Shown one piece after another: positions 9,282 through 17,226 of a stretch of DNA of 35,034 nt; within the stretch, counting starts at the first letter, position 1; the number at the start of each line of letters is the position of its first letter. This DNA is from Nitrospinota bacterium (GTDB lineage Bacteria > Nitrospinota > Nitrospinia > UBA9942): NCBI GenBank assembly GCA_016207035.1, contig JACQQJ010000079.1:1-35034 (forward strand), written 5' to 3'. Below the pieces are notes generated by a model, which saw only the letters and a program-made list of their open reading frames with translations, was not told the DNA's origin and did not search any database. Made by a program: the position numbers and the translations under genes.

Positions 9282-9770
9282 ATGATTATTCAGGTTGAAA
9301 TGGGTGAGGGGGTTGTAATGGAATCTCCACATATAATCAAATCGGTTGGGCTTGGCTCATGCGTGGCTGTGATGCTCTATGATTCAAAGATAAAAATAGG
9401 GGGTCTCGCCCATGTAATGCTCCCTAATTCAAATCACATCAATTATAACAATTCTCATATATCATTCCCATACCAGTCTGCGGATACAGCGATTGAGACC
9501 CTCCTTAAAGAGATGAAAAGGATGGCGCCGCTGACAAAAAATATTGTGGCAAGGATGGCGGGCGGGGCAAGGATGTTTTCCCATTATGAGGGATTAATCG
9601 CAGGTATCGGAGTGCAGAACATTATGAGCATAAGAGAACTGTTAAGAAGGGAAAGGATACCGCTTATCAGTGAGGATACAGGAGGAGACCACGGAAGGAG
9701 TGTGGAGTTTCACCTTGACTCAGGGAGTGTTATTGTAAAGGCAATCGGGAGAGAGGATAGGGATATATGA
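9282..9770 (+). CDS. cheD: CheD receptor glutamine deamidase
   Basis: This 162-residue protein carries the CheD catalytic pair C27 in GLGSCVAV and H44 in GLAHVMLP, at the same residue numbers as in Thermotoga CheD. MARMAGGARMF and the C-terminal GRSVEFHLDSGSV are also typical. It deamidates receptor glutamines to create methylation sites and is regulated by binding CheC, encoded just upstream. The start at 9282 follows repeat B copy 2 and has no good Shine-Dalgarno; an ATG at 9300 is a possible alternative but would lose the N-terminal strand and shift the numbering of the catalytic residues. Confidence 0.93.
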   Translation: MIIQVEMGEGVVMESPHIIKSVGLGSCVAVMLYDSKIKIGGLAHVMLPNSNHINYNNSHISFPYQSADTAIETLLKEMKRMAPLTKNIVARMAGGARMFSHYEGLIAGIGVQNIMSIRELLRRERIPLISEDTGGDHGRSVEFHLDSGSVIVKAIGREDRDI

Positions 9771-9772
9771 AT

Positions 9773-9907
9773 TCAATAAACCTCATCATGTGAGCCGATG
9801 TCAAGGAGATGGACAATGTCATCATATAGCTTGAATACAACTCTTAATTCAAATGTCAGTGAGCAGGCGTATTTACCTTCAAGGCTGAGGTGATGGCAAG
9901 AATCAGA
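9773..9907 (-). pseudogene. Truncated RelE-family toxin remnant (C-terminal half)
   Basis: Read on the minus strand, this gives 44 residues ending LRVVFKLYDDIVHLLDIGSH then DEVY and a stop. It contains LEGKYACSLTFE, the pattern of the C-terminal half of RelE/StbE-type mRNA interferase toxins, including the family's terminal GSHDEVY. An in-frame TAA lies three codons upstream on that strand and there is no start codon. The usual protein is about twice as long, so this is a 5'-truncated remnant. No antitoxin gene remains beside it. It lies antisense in the gap between cheD and the HD-GYP gene and touches that gene's start. Confidence 0.75.
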
Positions 9908-11061
9908 TGTTCTTTATGGTTAAAAATATGAAAAAAAGCCTTAATCACATATACGATAACTTAATAAATATGACAGCCGTTAGTGAGAATATCCTGAATG
10001 ACTTTAATCCCATGACATTCAGCTTTGAATCAAGTATAGATAGTATCGTGGGGCAGACCCTTTTGAGGGGAGAGAATATGGAAGATAAACCTGAGATGGT
10101 AATGCTCCGCATCATTGACAAGGTTGGAGGATATGATTGGTATCAGTATGAATTTATTTCAGGTATCCTTGAGAAAAACTCCATACCCCTTGATTTTATT
10201 ATTCATATACCAGATAACTTTAGTGCGAGGACTTTCTATTTTAACAATATCCCCAAAGAACCCCTTCTGAATGACTTTAAAGAAAATTTTGATAAATTCG
10301 GCTATCCTGTGAGGAATATGGTTTGTTACCTGAGCAACAGCTTCTGCCTTTTCTCAATGAATTATAGTAGAGATGTAACTGAATATGATTCAGCAGTTAT
10401 AAATAATCTTGTAATGCAAAGCCTTTTTTTAAAATCACTCTCCGCACAAATAAAGGAAGTGGAGTTTGCCTTTAACTACACCATTTATGCCCTCGCAAGG
10501 GCGGCAGAGGCAAATGACGAGGACACAGGAAACCATATCGTCAGGGTCGGTAATTACTGTGAGGTACTGGCAAAGAGGATTGGGATGCCTGATAGTTTTC
10601 AATGGACAATTAAAATTCAGGTACAGATGCACGATGTGGGAAAGATACATACACACCCCGATATCTTAAGAAAACCCGGCAAGCTGACCCCTGAGGAATT
10701 TAACGAGATGAAAAAACATACATCCTGTGGGGCAAGGATATTGGGAGAGCATGACAGGCTTAATATGGCAAAGAACATTGCACTGACACATCATGAAAGG
10801 TGGGATGGGAGCGGCTATCCTAACGGACTTAAGGGGGAGCAGATTCCGATTGAGGGGAGGATTTTAACCATTGCTGACCAGTATGACGCATTGAGGAATA
10901 AGAGGGTTTATAAACCTGCATTTGACCATAACACAACACACAGGATAATTACAGAAGGGGACGGGAGGACGATGCCGTGCCACTTTGACCCTCAGGTATT
11001 AAATGCATATAAAGACATCTCATCACAGTTTGAGGAGATTTATGAAAAGATGAAGGGGTAA
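9907..11061 (+). CDS. HD-GYP domain protein, probable c-di-GMP phosphodiesterase
   Basis: The C-terminal half of this 384-residue protein is an HD-GYP domain: HDVGKIH (from residue 242), a spaced His in [23 protein letters not shown] (from residue 295) and [14 protein letters not shown]. The motif residues are intact, so cyclic-di-GMP hydrolysis is likely. The N-terminal 190 residues have no clear family; they may be a GAF-like sensory fold. The start is uncertain: ATG 9907, 9919 and 9928 are all in frame and none has a good ribosome-binding site. Its place after cheD suggests it links the chemosensory system to c-di-GMP signalling, though the toxin remnant in between shows the junction has been disturbed. 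Confidence 0.88.
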   Translation: MFFMVKNMKKSLNHIYDNLINMTAVSENILNDFNPMTFSFESSIDSIVGQTLLRGENMEDKPEMVMLRIIDKVGGYDWYQYEFISGILEKNSIPLDFIIHIPDNFSARTFYFNNIPKEPLLNDFKENFDKFGYPVRNMVCYLSNSFCLFSMNYSRDVTEYDSAVINNLVMQSLFLKSLSAQIKEVEFAFNYTIYALARAAEANDEDTGNHIVRVGNYCEVLAKRIGMPDSFQWTIKIQVQMHDVGKIHTHPDILRKPGKLTPEEFNEMKKHTSCGARILGEHDRLNMAKNIALTHHERWDGSGYPNGLKGEQIPIEGRILTIADQYDALRNKRVYKPAFDHNTTHRIITEGDGRTMPCHFDPQVLNAYKDISSQFEEIYEKMKG

Positions 11062-11071
11062 ATGGAAAAAA

Positions 11072-11124
11072 CTAACAACCTTCAACTTACAACACGCAAC
11101 TATTGTTTTGTTGTCAGTTGTTAG
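11072..11124. repeat. Palindromic repeat with CTAACAAC ends
   Basis: CTAACAAC (11072-11079) and GTTGTTAG (11117-11124) are perfect inverted ends around a loop made of CAAC/GTTG words. It lies directly after the HD-GYP stop codon and may act as a weak hairpin, but there is no T-run. Confidence 0.6.
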
Positions 11125-11129
11125 GGTAC

Positions 11130-11250
11130 GTCTCACTAACTTCTCCCCTTTGTAAGGGGAGGCTGGGAGGGGTAGAATCCTCCTTAATAATGGGGGTAAA
11201 GGGGTTGTTAATCTCTACCTCCCCCAACCCCTCCTTATAAAGGAGGGGAA
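11130..11250. repeat. CCTCCCC-type palindromic repeat E
   Basis: This stretch holds several G-run/C-run arms, including a 9-bp stem CCCCTCCTT (11228-11236) paired with AAGGAGGGG (11240-11248), and CCCCTT/AAGGGG near 11147. The same stem with a different loop occurs at 31875-31893 inside the Mth938 gene, so the two belong to one family. Together with the preceding palindrome it fills the 269-base gap 11062-11330, in which I see no gene. Confidence 0.7.
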
Positions 11251-11330
11251 ACACTTAAGATTCCTCTCTTTAAGATGGAAGGGATGGGATAGGGAGTGTT
11301 TAATTTTACACATTTTAAAGGGAGGAAAGT

Positions 11331-11450
11331 ATGAAGATACTTATCGTTGATGGCAGTAATTTCAAAAGGACACCGCTTAAATGTATCTTAGAAAAACGAG
11401 GATATGAAGTTTTGGAGGCAGAAAACAGGTATTTAGCCATATGTCAATAA
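11331..11450 (+). pseudogene. Response-regulator receiver domain, truncated after 39 residues
   Basis: After a good GGGAGGAAAGT ribosome-binding site, the frame reads MKILIVDGSNFKRTPL, then LEKRGYEVLEAEN, the beta1-alpha1-beta2 start of a receiver domain. It ends at a TAA at 11448 long before the phosphorylated Asp. The sequence after about 11425 belongs to a histidine kinase in another frame, so this is one side of a deletion junction. The second acidic residue is also changed (VDGS). Confidence 0.75.
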
Positions 11451-11803
11451 ATGCGAAAGAGTCAATGCCAGGGGGTGGGGTTTTGGGAGTTTATGCAAAA
11501 AATATTTATGTCAATGCAGGAGACAATGTCCTGCTGAAAGAGGGGAATTATGTAAGGGTTTCTCTTAGAGATAGTGGGAAAGGAATCCCTGAGGCGAACC
11601 TGCCAAAGATATTTGACCCCTATTTTTCAACAAAGGAGATGAGGAGCCAGAAGGGGATAGGGCTTGGTCTTTCAATTTGTTATTCAATTATTAAAAAACA
11701 TAATGGAATTATATTACTTGAATCTGAGGTAGGGATTGGGACAATCTTTCATGTATACATTCTCCAGCATATGAGAAAATACCCTAAAAAAGAGAAAAGT
11801 TAG
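11426..11803 (+). pseudogene. Histidine kinase ATPase fragment (C-terminal end only)
   Basis: From QVFSHMSINAKESMP onward, this frame matches the HATPase_c domain of PAS-type hybrid kinases. The N box is represented by INAKESM, then DSGKGIPEANL (G1), IFDPYFSTKE (F box), KGIGLGLSICYSII (G2) and a tail ending in FHVYILQ. All kinase sequence before the N box, including the phosphorylated His, is missing. An ATG at 11441 would allow translation, but a lone half ATPase is unlikely to work. It is joined to the response-regulator start through the word GAAAACAGG. Confidence 0.8.
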
Positions 11804-12005
11804 CAGGGCACTTAAAATGGGCATATGAATGGTCTTATTAACACCACAAAATTTTATACTTCAGGCTGTCCCAAAATATTTTTGATGTAAATCTGATAGT
11901 CCCTCCTAAAAATCTATTTGCCAGATTCCACTCCTCTTAATCCCTAATTACAACTCTTTTTTTTCCTCCCTGTCAGTCGAAAAACTGGTTTTTCAGAAAT
12001 GAACC

Positions 12006-12049
12006 AGTGCACTTTTCAAGTTTAAATCTTAAAAAATTAGTGCACTTTT
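12006..12049 (+). repeat. Direct repeat AGTGCACTTTT, two copies 33 bp apart
   Basis: Copies lie at 12006-12016 and 12039-12049, both containing the palindrome GTGCAC, 31 bases upstream of the -35 box. Iterated boxes like these occur at the ends of IS21-type elements and also as operators; the sequence alone does not decide. Confidence 0.5.
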
Positions 12050-12079
12050 GGAATTTAATTGACCGGAAGGAAAATATTC

Positions 12080-12108
12080 TTGACATTTTATAAAAAAATA
12101 GATATATT
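12080..12108 (+). promoter_or_regulatory. Sigma-70 promoter of the rpsU-yqeY-dnaG-rpoD block
   Basis: TTGACA (12080-12085) matches the -35 consensus perfectly. A 17-base spacer is followed by TATATT (12103-12108), five of six to the -10 consensus. Transcription should start near 12115, giving a leader of about 120 bases, very AT-rich. Confidence 0.8.
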
Positions 12109-12233
12109 TAAAAATTAGTGATTTATACTTAAAAAATTTCTAAAATTAATATAAAAATAATATTTTTTAATCAAAAAGTCAATTAAATAATGTGGGAGGT
12201 TGGTATGAAGATTGGAAGGAGGGATAATTGTTT

Positions 12234-12428
12234 ATGCCAGGGGTTAAAATTAGAGATAATGAGTCTTTCGAGAACGCCCTGAGGAGATTTAAAAAACAGT
12301 GTGAAAAGGCTGGCATCTTATCTGAAATAAAAAAGAGAGAGTATTATGAGAAACCAGGCGTAAGGAGAAAGAAAAAAATGCTGGCCTCAAGGAAGAAGTT
12401 AGGAAGATTTGGTGCTCAATATTATTAA
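12234..12428 (+). CDS. rpsU: 30S ribosomal protein S21
   Basis: This is a 64-residue basic protein with the S21 pattern: [39 protein letters not shown] and a Lys/Arg-rich tail. S21 sits in the small subunit near the anti-Shine-Dalgarno region. The ATG at 12234 follows AAGGAGGG (12216-12223); a TTG at 12228 is in frame but badly placed. It heads the classic rpsU-yqeY-dnaG-rpoD order. Confidence 0.97.
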   Translation: MPGVKIRDNESFENALRRFKKQCEKAGILSEIKKREYYEKPGVRRKKKMLASRKKLGRFGAQYY

Positions 12429-12437
12429 GAGGTTATC

Positions 12438-12881
12438 ATGTTGCTTAAGGATAGGTTAATGGAAGAGATGAAGGATGCTATGAAGAAGAGGGAGCAGATT
12501 AAACTTTCCGCCATAAGGATGGTCAGGGCTGGTATAAAAAATAGAGAAATAGAGCTTGGAAGGGAACTGAATGATGAGGATGTAATAGGTGTCATTAAAT
12601 CTGCTATTCGACAGAGAAAGGATTCTTATACACAGTTTTTAAATGCCAATCGGTTGGATTTGGCTGATAAAGAGAAAAATGAGATTGATATACTTTCAGT
12701 TTATTTGCCTGGGCAGATGAGCGAAGATGACATAAAAAAGAGGGTTAAAGAGGTTATCTCAGAGGTAGGAGCTTCTACATCTAAAGATATGGGAAAGGTA
12801 ATGAAGCTTCTGATGCCTGAGTTGAAAGGAAAGGCCGATGGAGATTTGATCAATAAAATTGTAAAAGAGTCATTGCCTTAA
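12438..12881 (+). CDS. yqeY: GatB/YqeY domain protein
   Basis: This 147-residue protein matches the YqeY family, which resembles the tail of GatB: LKDRLMEEMKDAMKKRE, LSAIRMVRAGIKNREIE, VIKSAIRQRKDSYTQF, then LPGQMSEDDI and a final DMGKVMKLLMPELKGKADG. YqeY sits between rpsU and dnaG in many bacteria. A role in tRNA-dependent amidation is suggested by the GatB similarity but is not established. It begins 9 bases after rpsU. Confidence 0.95.
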   Translation: MLLKDRLMEEMKDAMKKREQIKLSAIRMVRAGIKNREIELGRELNDEDVIGVIKSAIRQRKDSYTQFLNANRLDLADKEKNEIDILSVYLPGQMSEDDIKKRVKEVISEVGASTSKDMGKVMKLLMPELKGKADGDLINKIVKESLP

Positions 12882-13208
12882 ATCTGGAGATCAATGAAAA
12901 ATTGGTCAGTATATATTTTTTGTTTTCTGAATAATCTTCATCCTCATAATGAGTGGTAATAAAATATAAAATTTTTAAAACATGAATTCCACTAAATATT
13001 AATATTACAAATAGAGACAATGGACTATGGATTAGTTTTTTTTCCCATCACTAGTCCTTATCCAGAAGTCCCTTTAATCATGCTCTATACAATATGCCAA
13101 TGTGTTTCAATCTTGTTCAAATCTTTTACTCTTATTGAGCCCTTTCTCTTTTTCCACTACTTAAAGAAAATATTGTTGGCAAAAACTTAAGCCTCTCAGG
13201 GAGGTAAA
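12882..13208 (+). other. Gene-free AT-rich gap before dnaG
   Basis: This 327-base stretch has no ORF, RNA gene or repeat that I recognise. It is unusually long for the yqeY-dnaG junction and may hold a second promoter, but no good -35/-10 pair is convincing. It ends with the dnaG ribosome-binding site GGGAGG (13199-13204). Confidence 0.5.
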
Positions 13209-14996
13209 GTGGGGCGTTATATTACCGATGAGTTAGTAGAAGAGATAAGAGTCCGCAGCGATATAGTAGATGTAATATCAGAGCGGATACTATTAAAAAA
13301 GAGTGGCGCAAATTATAAAGGGATCTGTCCGTTTCATCATGAAAAGACACCCTCACTTGTTGTGAGCCCTGTGAAGCAAATTTTTCACTGTTTCGGTTGT
13401 AATACAGGGGGAAATGTATATCAATTTATAATGAAAATTGAAAACATTCCTTTTCCCGATGCTGTTTTATACCTTGCAAAGAGGTATGGAATTAATATAC
13501 CTGAACAGAGAATACCGGGGGTAAATAAAAATCAGAAAAGTATACTTCATGATGTAAATAGATTGGCAGTAAATTTCTTTCATGGTCAATTATTAGAATC
13601 ACCGCAGGGAAAGGTTGCAAGGAAATATTTAAAAGGGAGAGGAATAAAAGATGATACCACTGGGTTATTTAATATAGGATATGCTACTCCTTCATGGGAT
13701 GGGATTCAGTTATTTTTTAAGGAAAAGGGGATTTCTGTTGATATTCAAAAACTTGCCGGACTTATAAAAGAGAGGGAAGATGGTGGAGGGTATGTAGATA
13801 AATTCAGGGACAGGGTTATTTTTCCAATATCAGATTCAGAGGGAAATGTTGTAGGTTTTGGAGGGAGGGTATTACATGATGAAGAACAAAGACCAAAATA
13901 TTTAAATTCCCCTGAGACCCCTGTGTATAAGAAAGGGGATATATTGTATGGACTACATCTGGCAAAAGATCTGATAAGAAAGAATAAAGAGGCGTTTTTA
14001 GTTGAAGGTTATTTTGATCTGATAACCATGTATCAGGAGGGTATAAAGAATGTAATCGCTACATCAGGTACAGCACTGACGGAGAATCATATGAGGCTTT
14101 TAAAGAGATATACGGACACTATGAATCTAATCTTTGATGGAGATGATGCAGGGAGAAGTGCCTCTGCGAGAGGGGGTATGATTCTTTTAAATGGAGGGAT
14201 GAAGGTAAGAGTTGTTCTGCTTCCATCGGGGAAAGACCCTGATAGCTTTGTAAAAGAAAAAAAGAGGGAAGGTTTTTTAAATATTGTTAAAGAGGCAAAA
14301 CCTTTTATGGAATATATGATAGATCAGACAATAGCTGAATCAGGCATAAAAGATGTAAATGAAAAGGTGGATTGTATTAAAAAGGTTCTCCCCTTTATAT
14401 CTGGTATAAGCAATTCAGTAGAAAAGGGTATATATATAGCATTACTCGCAGAGAAGACAGGGGTTTCAGAAAGGGCAATACTGGATGAGATAAATAAAAG
14501 ATCCGATAAGAGGGTTCGGGGTTCAGGGTTTGAGATTAAAAATTCTCAACCCGAAGTCTCAAATTCCGATCTTCAGTCTATAACTTTTAATCCTTGTATG
14601 AGGGCAGAGAGGATTCTCATTCAATTAATGCTTTTAGATCATAAAAATATAGAGAAGATTAAAAGGGATATTTCTCCTGATGATTTTATTGACAGAGATA
14701 TGGCAAGTATCTCATCCATATTATTTACCCTTTCTGATAAAGGTGATACTATAACTGTTTCTCGGGTAATGGACATGCTGTCAGAGGATAGATTAAAAAA
14801 GATTGCATTAGAACTGGTCCTTGAAGACATGGAATATCATGAGGTTGATAAGAATATATCAGATTGCATAAAATATATAAAAAAGAATAGGATGGGCGTA
14901 AAAAAGCTTTTCAATCAATTGAAAATGGCTGTATCAGAAGGTAATAACGAGCAGTTTCAAAAACTGCACGAACAGATTCTAAAAATAAAAAATTGA
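13209..14996 (+). CDS. dnaG: DNA primase
   Basis: This 595-residue primase has the N-terminal CHC2 zinc-binding domain (C40, H43, C61, C64 in GICPFHHEKTP and FHCFGCNTGG). It has the central RNA-polymerase core with VIFPISD and GFGGRVL, the TOPRIM metal site (LVEGYFD and IFDGDDAGR) and a C-terminal helicase-interaction region. It makes RNA primers for replication. The start is GTG at 13209, supported by GGGAGG five bases upstream and by MGRYITDELVEEIR matching the usual DnaG N terminus. It is followed 45 bases later by rpoD. Confidence 0.97.
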   Translation: MGRYITDELVEEIRVRSDIVDVISERILLKKSGANYKGICPFHHEKTPSLVVSPVKQIFHCFGCNTGGNVYQFIMKIENIPFPDAVLYLAKRYGINIPEQRIPGVNKNQKSILHDVNRLAVNFFHGQLLESPQGKVARKYLKGRGIKDDTTGLFNIGYATPSWDGIQLFFKEKGISVDIQKLAGLIKEREDGGGYVDKFRDRVIFPISDSEGNVVGFGGRVLHDEEQRPKYLNSPETPVYKKGDILYGLHLAKDLIRKNKEAFLVEGYFDLITMYQEGIKNVIATSGTALTENHMRLLKRYTDTMNLIFDGDDAGRSASARGGMILLNGGMKVRVVLLPSGKDPDSFVKEKKREGFLNIVKEAKPFMEYMIDQTIAESGIKDVNEKVDCIKKVLPFISGISNSVEKGIYIALLAEKTGVSERAILDEINKRSDKRVRGSGFEIKNSQPEVSNSDLQSITFNPCMRAERILIQLMLLDHKNIEKIKRDISPDDFIDRDMASISSILFTLSDKGDTITVSRVMDMLSEDRLKKIALELVLEDMEYHEVDKNISDCIKYIKKNRMGVKKLFNQLKMAVSEGNNEQFQKLHEQILKIKN

Positions 14997-15041
14997 ATGA
15001 GGTGCTCTATTTTTAAAATATATTTGGAGGAAAAATAAATT

Positions 15042-16787
15042 ATGGGAAGAAGGCCAAAAATAGCAGAGGTAAATCGGCTTATCTCTATGGGAAAAGAGAA
15101 GGGATATCTGACCTATGAAGAGGTTAATGATATTTTACCTTCAGATATTGTATCTCCTGAGCAGATTGACGATATTATGATGCTGTTTGGTGAGATGGAT
15201 ATAGAACTTGTTGAGACAGGGCAGAAAAGTCAGAGGGTTACACTTGGAATAGAGGAGAGTGAGTTAATAGAGGAACAGTTAAAATATGAAGAGGATGCAT
15301 TCATATCGTATGATGATCCTGTTAAACTCTATCTAAAAGAGATGGGAACGGTACCGCTCCTTACAAGAGAAGGTGAAGTGGAGATTGCCAAAAGAATTGA
15401 AGAGGGTCAGAATGAGGTTATTCATGCAGTTGTAAACTGTCCTATTACAATCAAGGAGATAGTTTCCCTTAGTGAAAAACTCAGGAACAATAAAATATCA
15501 ATTCAGGAATTAGTAAACTGGGGGGATATAGATGAGACTGATATAAGCAGGATTCGGGAAGAGACTAAAAGGGTATTAAAATTAATCAACGAATTAAAGA
15601 CTGTCAGCAAAAAACTGAACAATTTAAAAGTGAAACTTAAAGGTAAATTGAATGATAAAAAGAGGAAAAGGGTAGAAGAAGAAGAGAAGTTAGCAAGGAG
15701 CAATGTTGCGAGGATTATTAAAGATATAAATCTTGATCATGTGCAGATGGATAGGATAATACAAAAGATAGATGGGTTCGTTAAGAGGATCAAGCAGGCT
15801 GAAGAGACAATTGCACAATACTACAAAGAGATGAATATCATTCCTGACGAATTCAAGGTTTATTTAAAAAAAATAAGGGGAAGTAATAATTCCGTTAAAT
15901 TGGAAAATAAAAAGGTCATTTCTAAAAATGTGCTCTTAGAATTAGAGAAAAAGATTAAGAATATATCAAGGAGGATAAAGCGGATAGAAGTAGAGGCTGG
16001 TATGACGAGAAAGGAACTTGTTGAAACCCTCAAGGCAATCGAGAGGGGTAGGACAAAAGATAAATTCGCAAAAAGAGAGTTAGCTGAGGCAAATTTGAGA
16101 TTAGTAGTAAGTATTGCAAAAAAATACACGAACAGAGGTCTCCATTTTCTTGACCTTATTCAGGAAGGTAATATAGGTCTCATGAAGGCAGTTGATAAGT
16201 TTGAATACCGTCGAGGGTATAAATTCAGCACCTATGCTACATGGTGGATAAGGCAGGCTATCACAAGGGCTATTGCAGACCAGGCAAGGACTATCCGTAT
16301 TCCGGTTCATATGATTGAGACTATAAACAAGCTTATACGAACCTCAAGGCACCTTGTCCAGGAGATAGGCAGAGAACCAACTTCGGAAGAAATTGCAGAG
16401 AGAATGAATCTTCCTGTAGAGAAGGTGAGAAAGGTTTTAAAGATTGCAAAAGAACCTATATCTTTAGAAACGCCTATAGGGGAAGAAGAGGATAGTCATC
16501 TTGGTGACTTCATTGAGGATAAAAAGGTTGTTTCTCCTGTGGAATCTGTAATAAAAATGAATCTGAAAGAACAGACATTAAAGGTTCTCCAGACATTAGC
16601 TTCGAGAGAAGAAAAGGTATTGAGAAAGCGATTTGGAATTGGAGTGGACAGCGAACATACACTGGAAGAGGTAGGGCAGGATTTTGATGTTACAAGAGAA
16701 AGAATTAGGCAGATAGAGTCAAAGGCATTAAGGAAACTGAGGCACCCCAGCAGGAGTAAATTACTAAAAAGTTTTATTGAAGGATAA
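15042..16787 (+). CDS. rpoD: RNA polymerase primary sigma factor RpoD (sigma-70)
   Basis: The 581-residue protein has region 1.1 ([11 protein letters not shown]), region 1.2 ([11 protein letters not shown]), and a long charged spacer (about 150-330). Region 2 has [20 protein letters not shown] then [20 protein letters not shown] and [13 protein letters not shown]. Region 3 and region 4.2 follow ([20 protein letters not shown]). This is the housekeeping sigma factor. TTGGAGG (15024-15030) precedes the ATG at 15042. Its -10 and -35 reading residues look canonical, in keeping with the consensus promoters at 12080 and 20921. Confidence 0.97.
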   Translation: MGRRPKIAEVNRLISMGKEKGYLTYEEVNDILPSDIVSPEQIDDIMMLFGEMDIELVETGQKSQRVTLGIEESELIEEQLKYEEDAFISYDDPVKLYLKEMGTVPLLTREGEVEIAKRIEEGQNEVIHAVVNCPITIKEIVSLSEKLRNNKISIQELVNWGDIDETDISRIREETKRVLKLINELKTVSKKLNNLKVKLKGKLNDKKRKRVEEEEKLARSNVARIIKDINLDHVQMDRIIQKIDGFVKRIKQAEETIAQYYKEMNIIPDEFKVYLKKIRGSNNSVKLENKKVISKNVLLELEKKIKNISRRIKRIEVEAGMTRKELVETLKAIERGRTKDKFAKRELAEANLRLVVSIAKKYTNRGLHFLDLIQEGNIGLMKAVDKFEYRRGYKFSTYATWWIRQAITRAIADQARTIRIPVHMIETINKLIRTSRHLVQEIGREPTSEEIAERMNLPVEKVRKVLKIAKEPISLETPIGEEEDSHLGDFIEDKKVVSPVESVIKMNLKEQTLKVLQTLASREEKVLRKRFGIGVDSEHTLEEVGQDFDVTRERIRQIESKALRKLRHPSRSKLLKSFIEG

Positions 16788-16813
16788 TAATCGATTCTTT
16801 TATCATAACATCA

Positions 16814-16886
16814 GGGCCCATAGCTCAGCTGGAAGAGCTACCGGCTCATAACCGGTAGGTCCCTGGTTCGAACCCAGGTGGGCCCA
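16814..16886 (+). tRNA. tRNA with CAU anticodon, probably tRNA-Ile2 (or Met)
   Basis: A 73-nt cloverleaf: acceptor GGGCCCA/TGGGCCC, D arm GCTC/GAGC, anticodon stem ACCGG/CCGGT with loop CTCATAA (anticodon CAT), T arm CCTGG/CCAGG with GTTCGAA. No CCA is encoded. The CAU anticodon fits elongator Met or lysidine-modified Ile2. C4:G69 and C5:G68 pairs, which favour TilS recognition in E. coli, are both present, so I lean to Ile2. Confidence 0.9.
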
Positions 16887-16936
16887 TTTCATAAAGTTTA
16901 CCATTTATAAAGGTGTTTAATCATTAAGTACCCTTT

Positions 16937-17008
16937 GCCGACGTGGCTCAGTGGTAGAGCAGTTGATTCGTAATCAACAGGTCAGGGGTTCAAATCCCCT
17001 CGTCGGCT
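16937..17008 (+). tRNA. tRNA-Thr (CGT anticodon)
   Basis: A 72-nt cloverleaf with acceptor GCCGACG/CGTCGGC, D arm GCTC/GAGC, anticodon stem GTTGA/TCAAC with loop TTCGTAA (anticodon CGT, Thr), and T arm AGGGG/CCCCT. No CCA is encoded. It lies 50 bases after the CAU tRNA and is probably cotranscribed with it. Confidence 0.95.
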
Positions 17009-17167
17009 TCAGTAAAATCTACTGGTTAAACAACATTATCTAACTCATTGAGAGGGATAGGAAAGGCAATCTTTAATCTTATTCTTATTGATGAACACTT
17101 GCATGAGATGAGGTGAAAAAAATTCAAAGGCAGAGACTGAAAATTCATTCCTGAAGCTCAAAAAAGT

Positions 17168-17214
17168 AAACCCCGTTAACCCGCCCTTCAGGGCAGTGTA
17201 ACGGGTTTTATTTT
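17168..17214 (+). terminator. Rho-independent terminator after the tRNA genes
   Basis: The stem CCCGTTA (17172-17178) pairs with TAACGGG (17199-17205), with an inner GCCC-TTCA-GGGC hairpin (17183-17194) and flanking A-run/T-run (AAA before, TTTTATTTT after). The T-tract runs right up to the next gene's first possible ATG. Confidence 0.85.
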
Positions 17215-17226
17215 ATGGACATCTGT

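Larger units (their letters stand above)
11804..12233 (+). other. AT-rich intergenic region before rpsU
   Basis: This 430-base stretch has no credible gene. It contains a GAAAAAC-TG-GTTTTTC hairpin (about 11979-11994), two direct copies of AGTGCACTTTT (12006-12016 and 12039-12049), a strong promoter at 12080-12108, and a very AT-rich leader down to the rpsU ribosome-binding site. Confidence 0.6.

Noticed and set aside
12205-12282. Leader peptide of 25 residues overlapping rpsU, with a GGGAGGTTGGT site before it
   Set aside because: It has no known counterpart at this locus and its frame is mostly set by the rpsU coding sequence; it may be chance.
12882-13208. Second promoter before dnaG
   Set aside because: Several AT-rich hexamers exist, but no pair has good spacing and match on both boxes.
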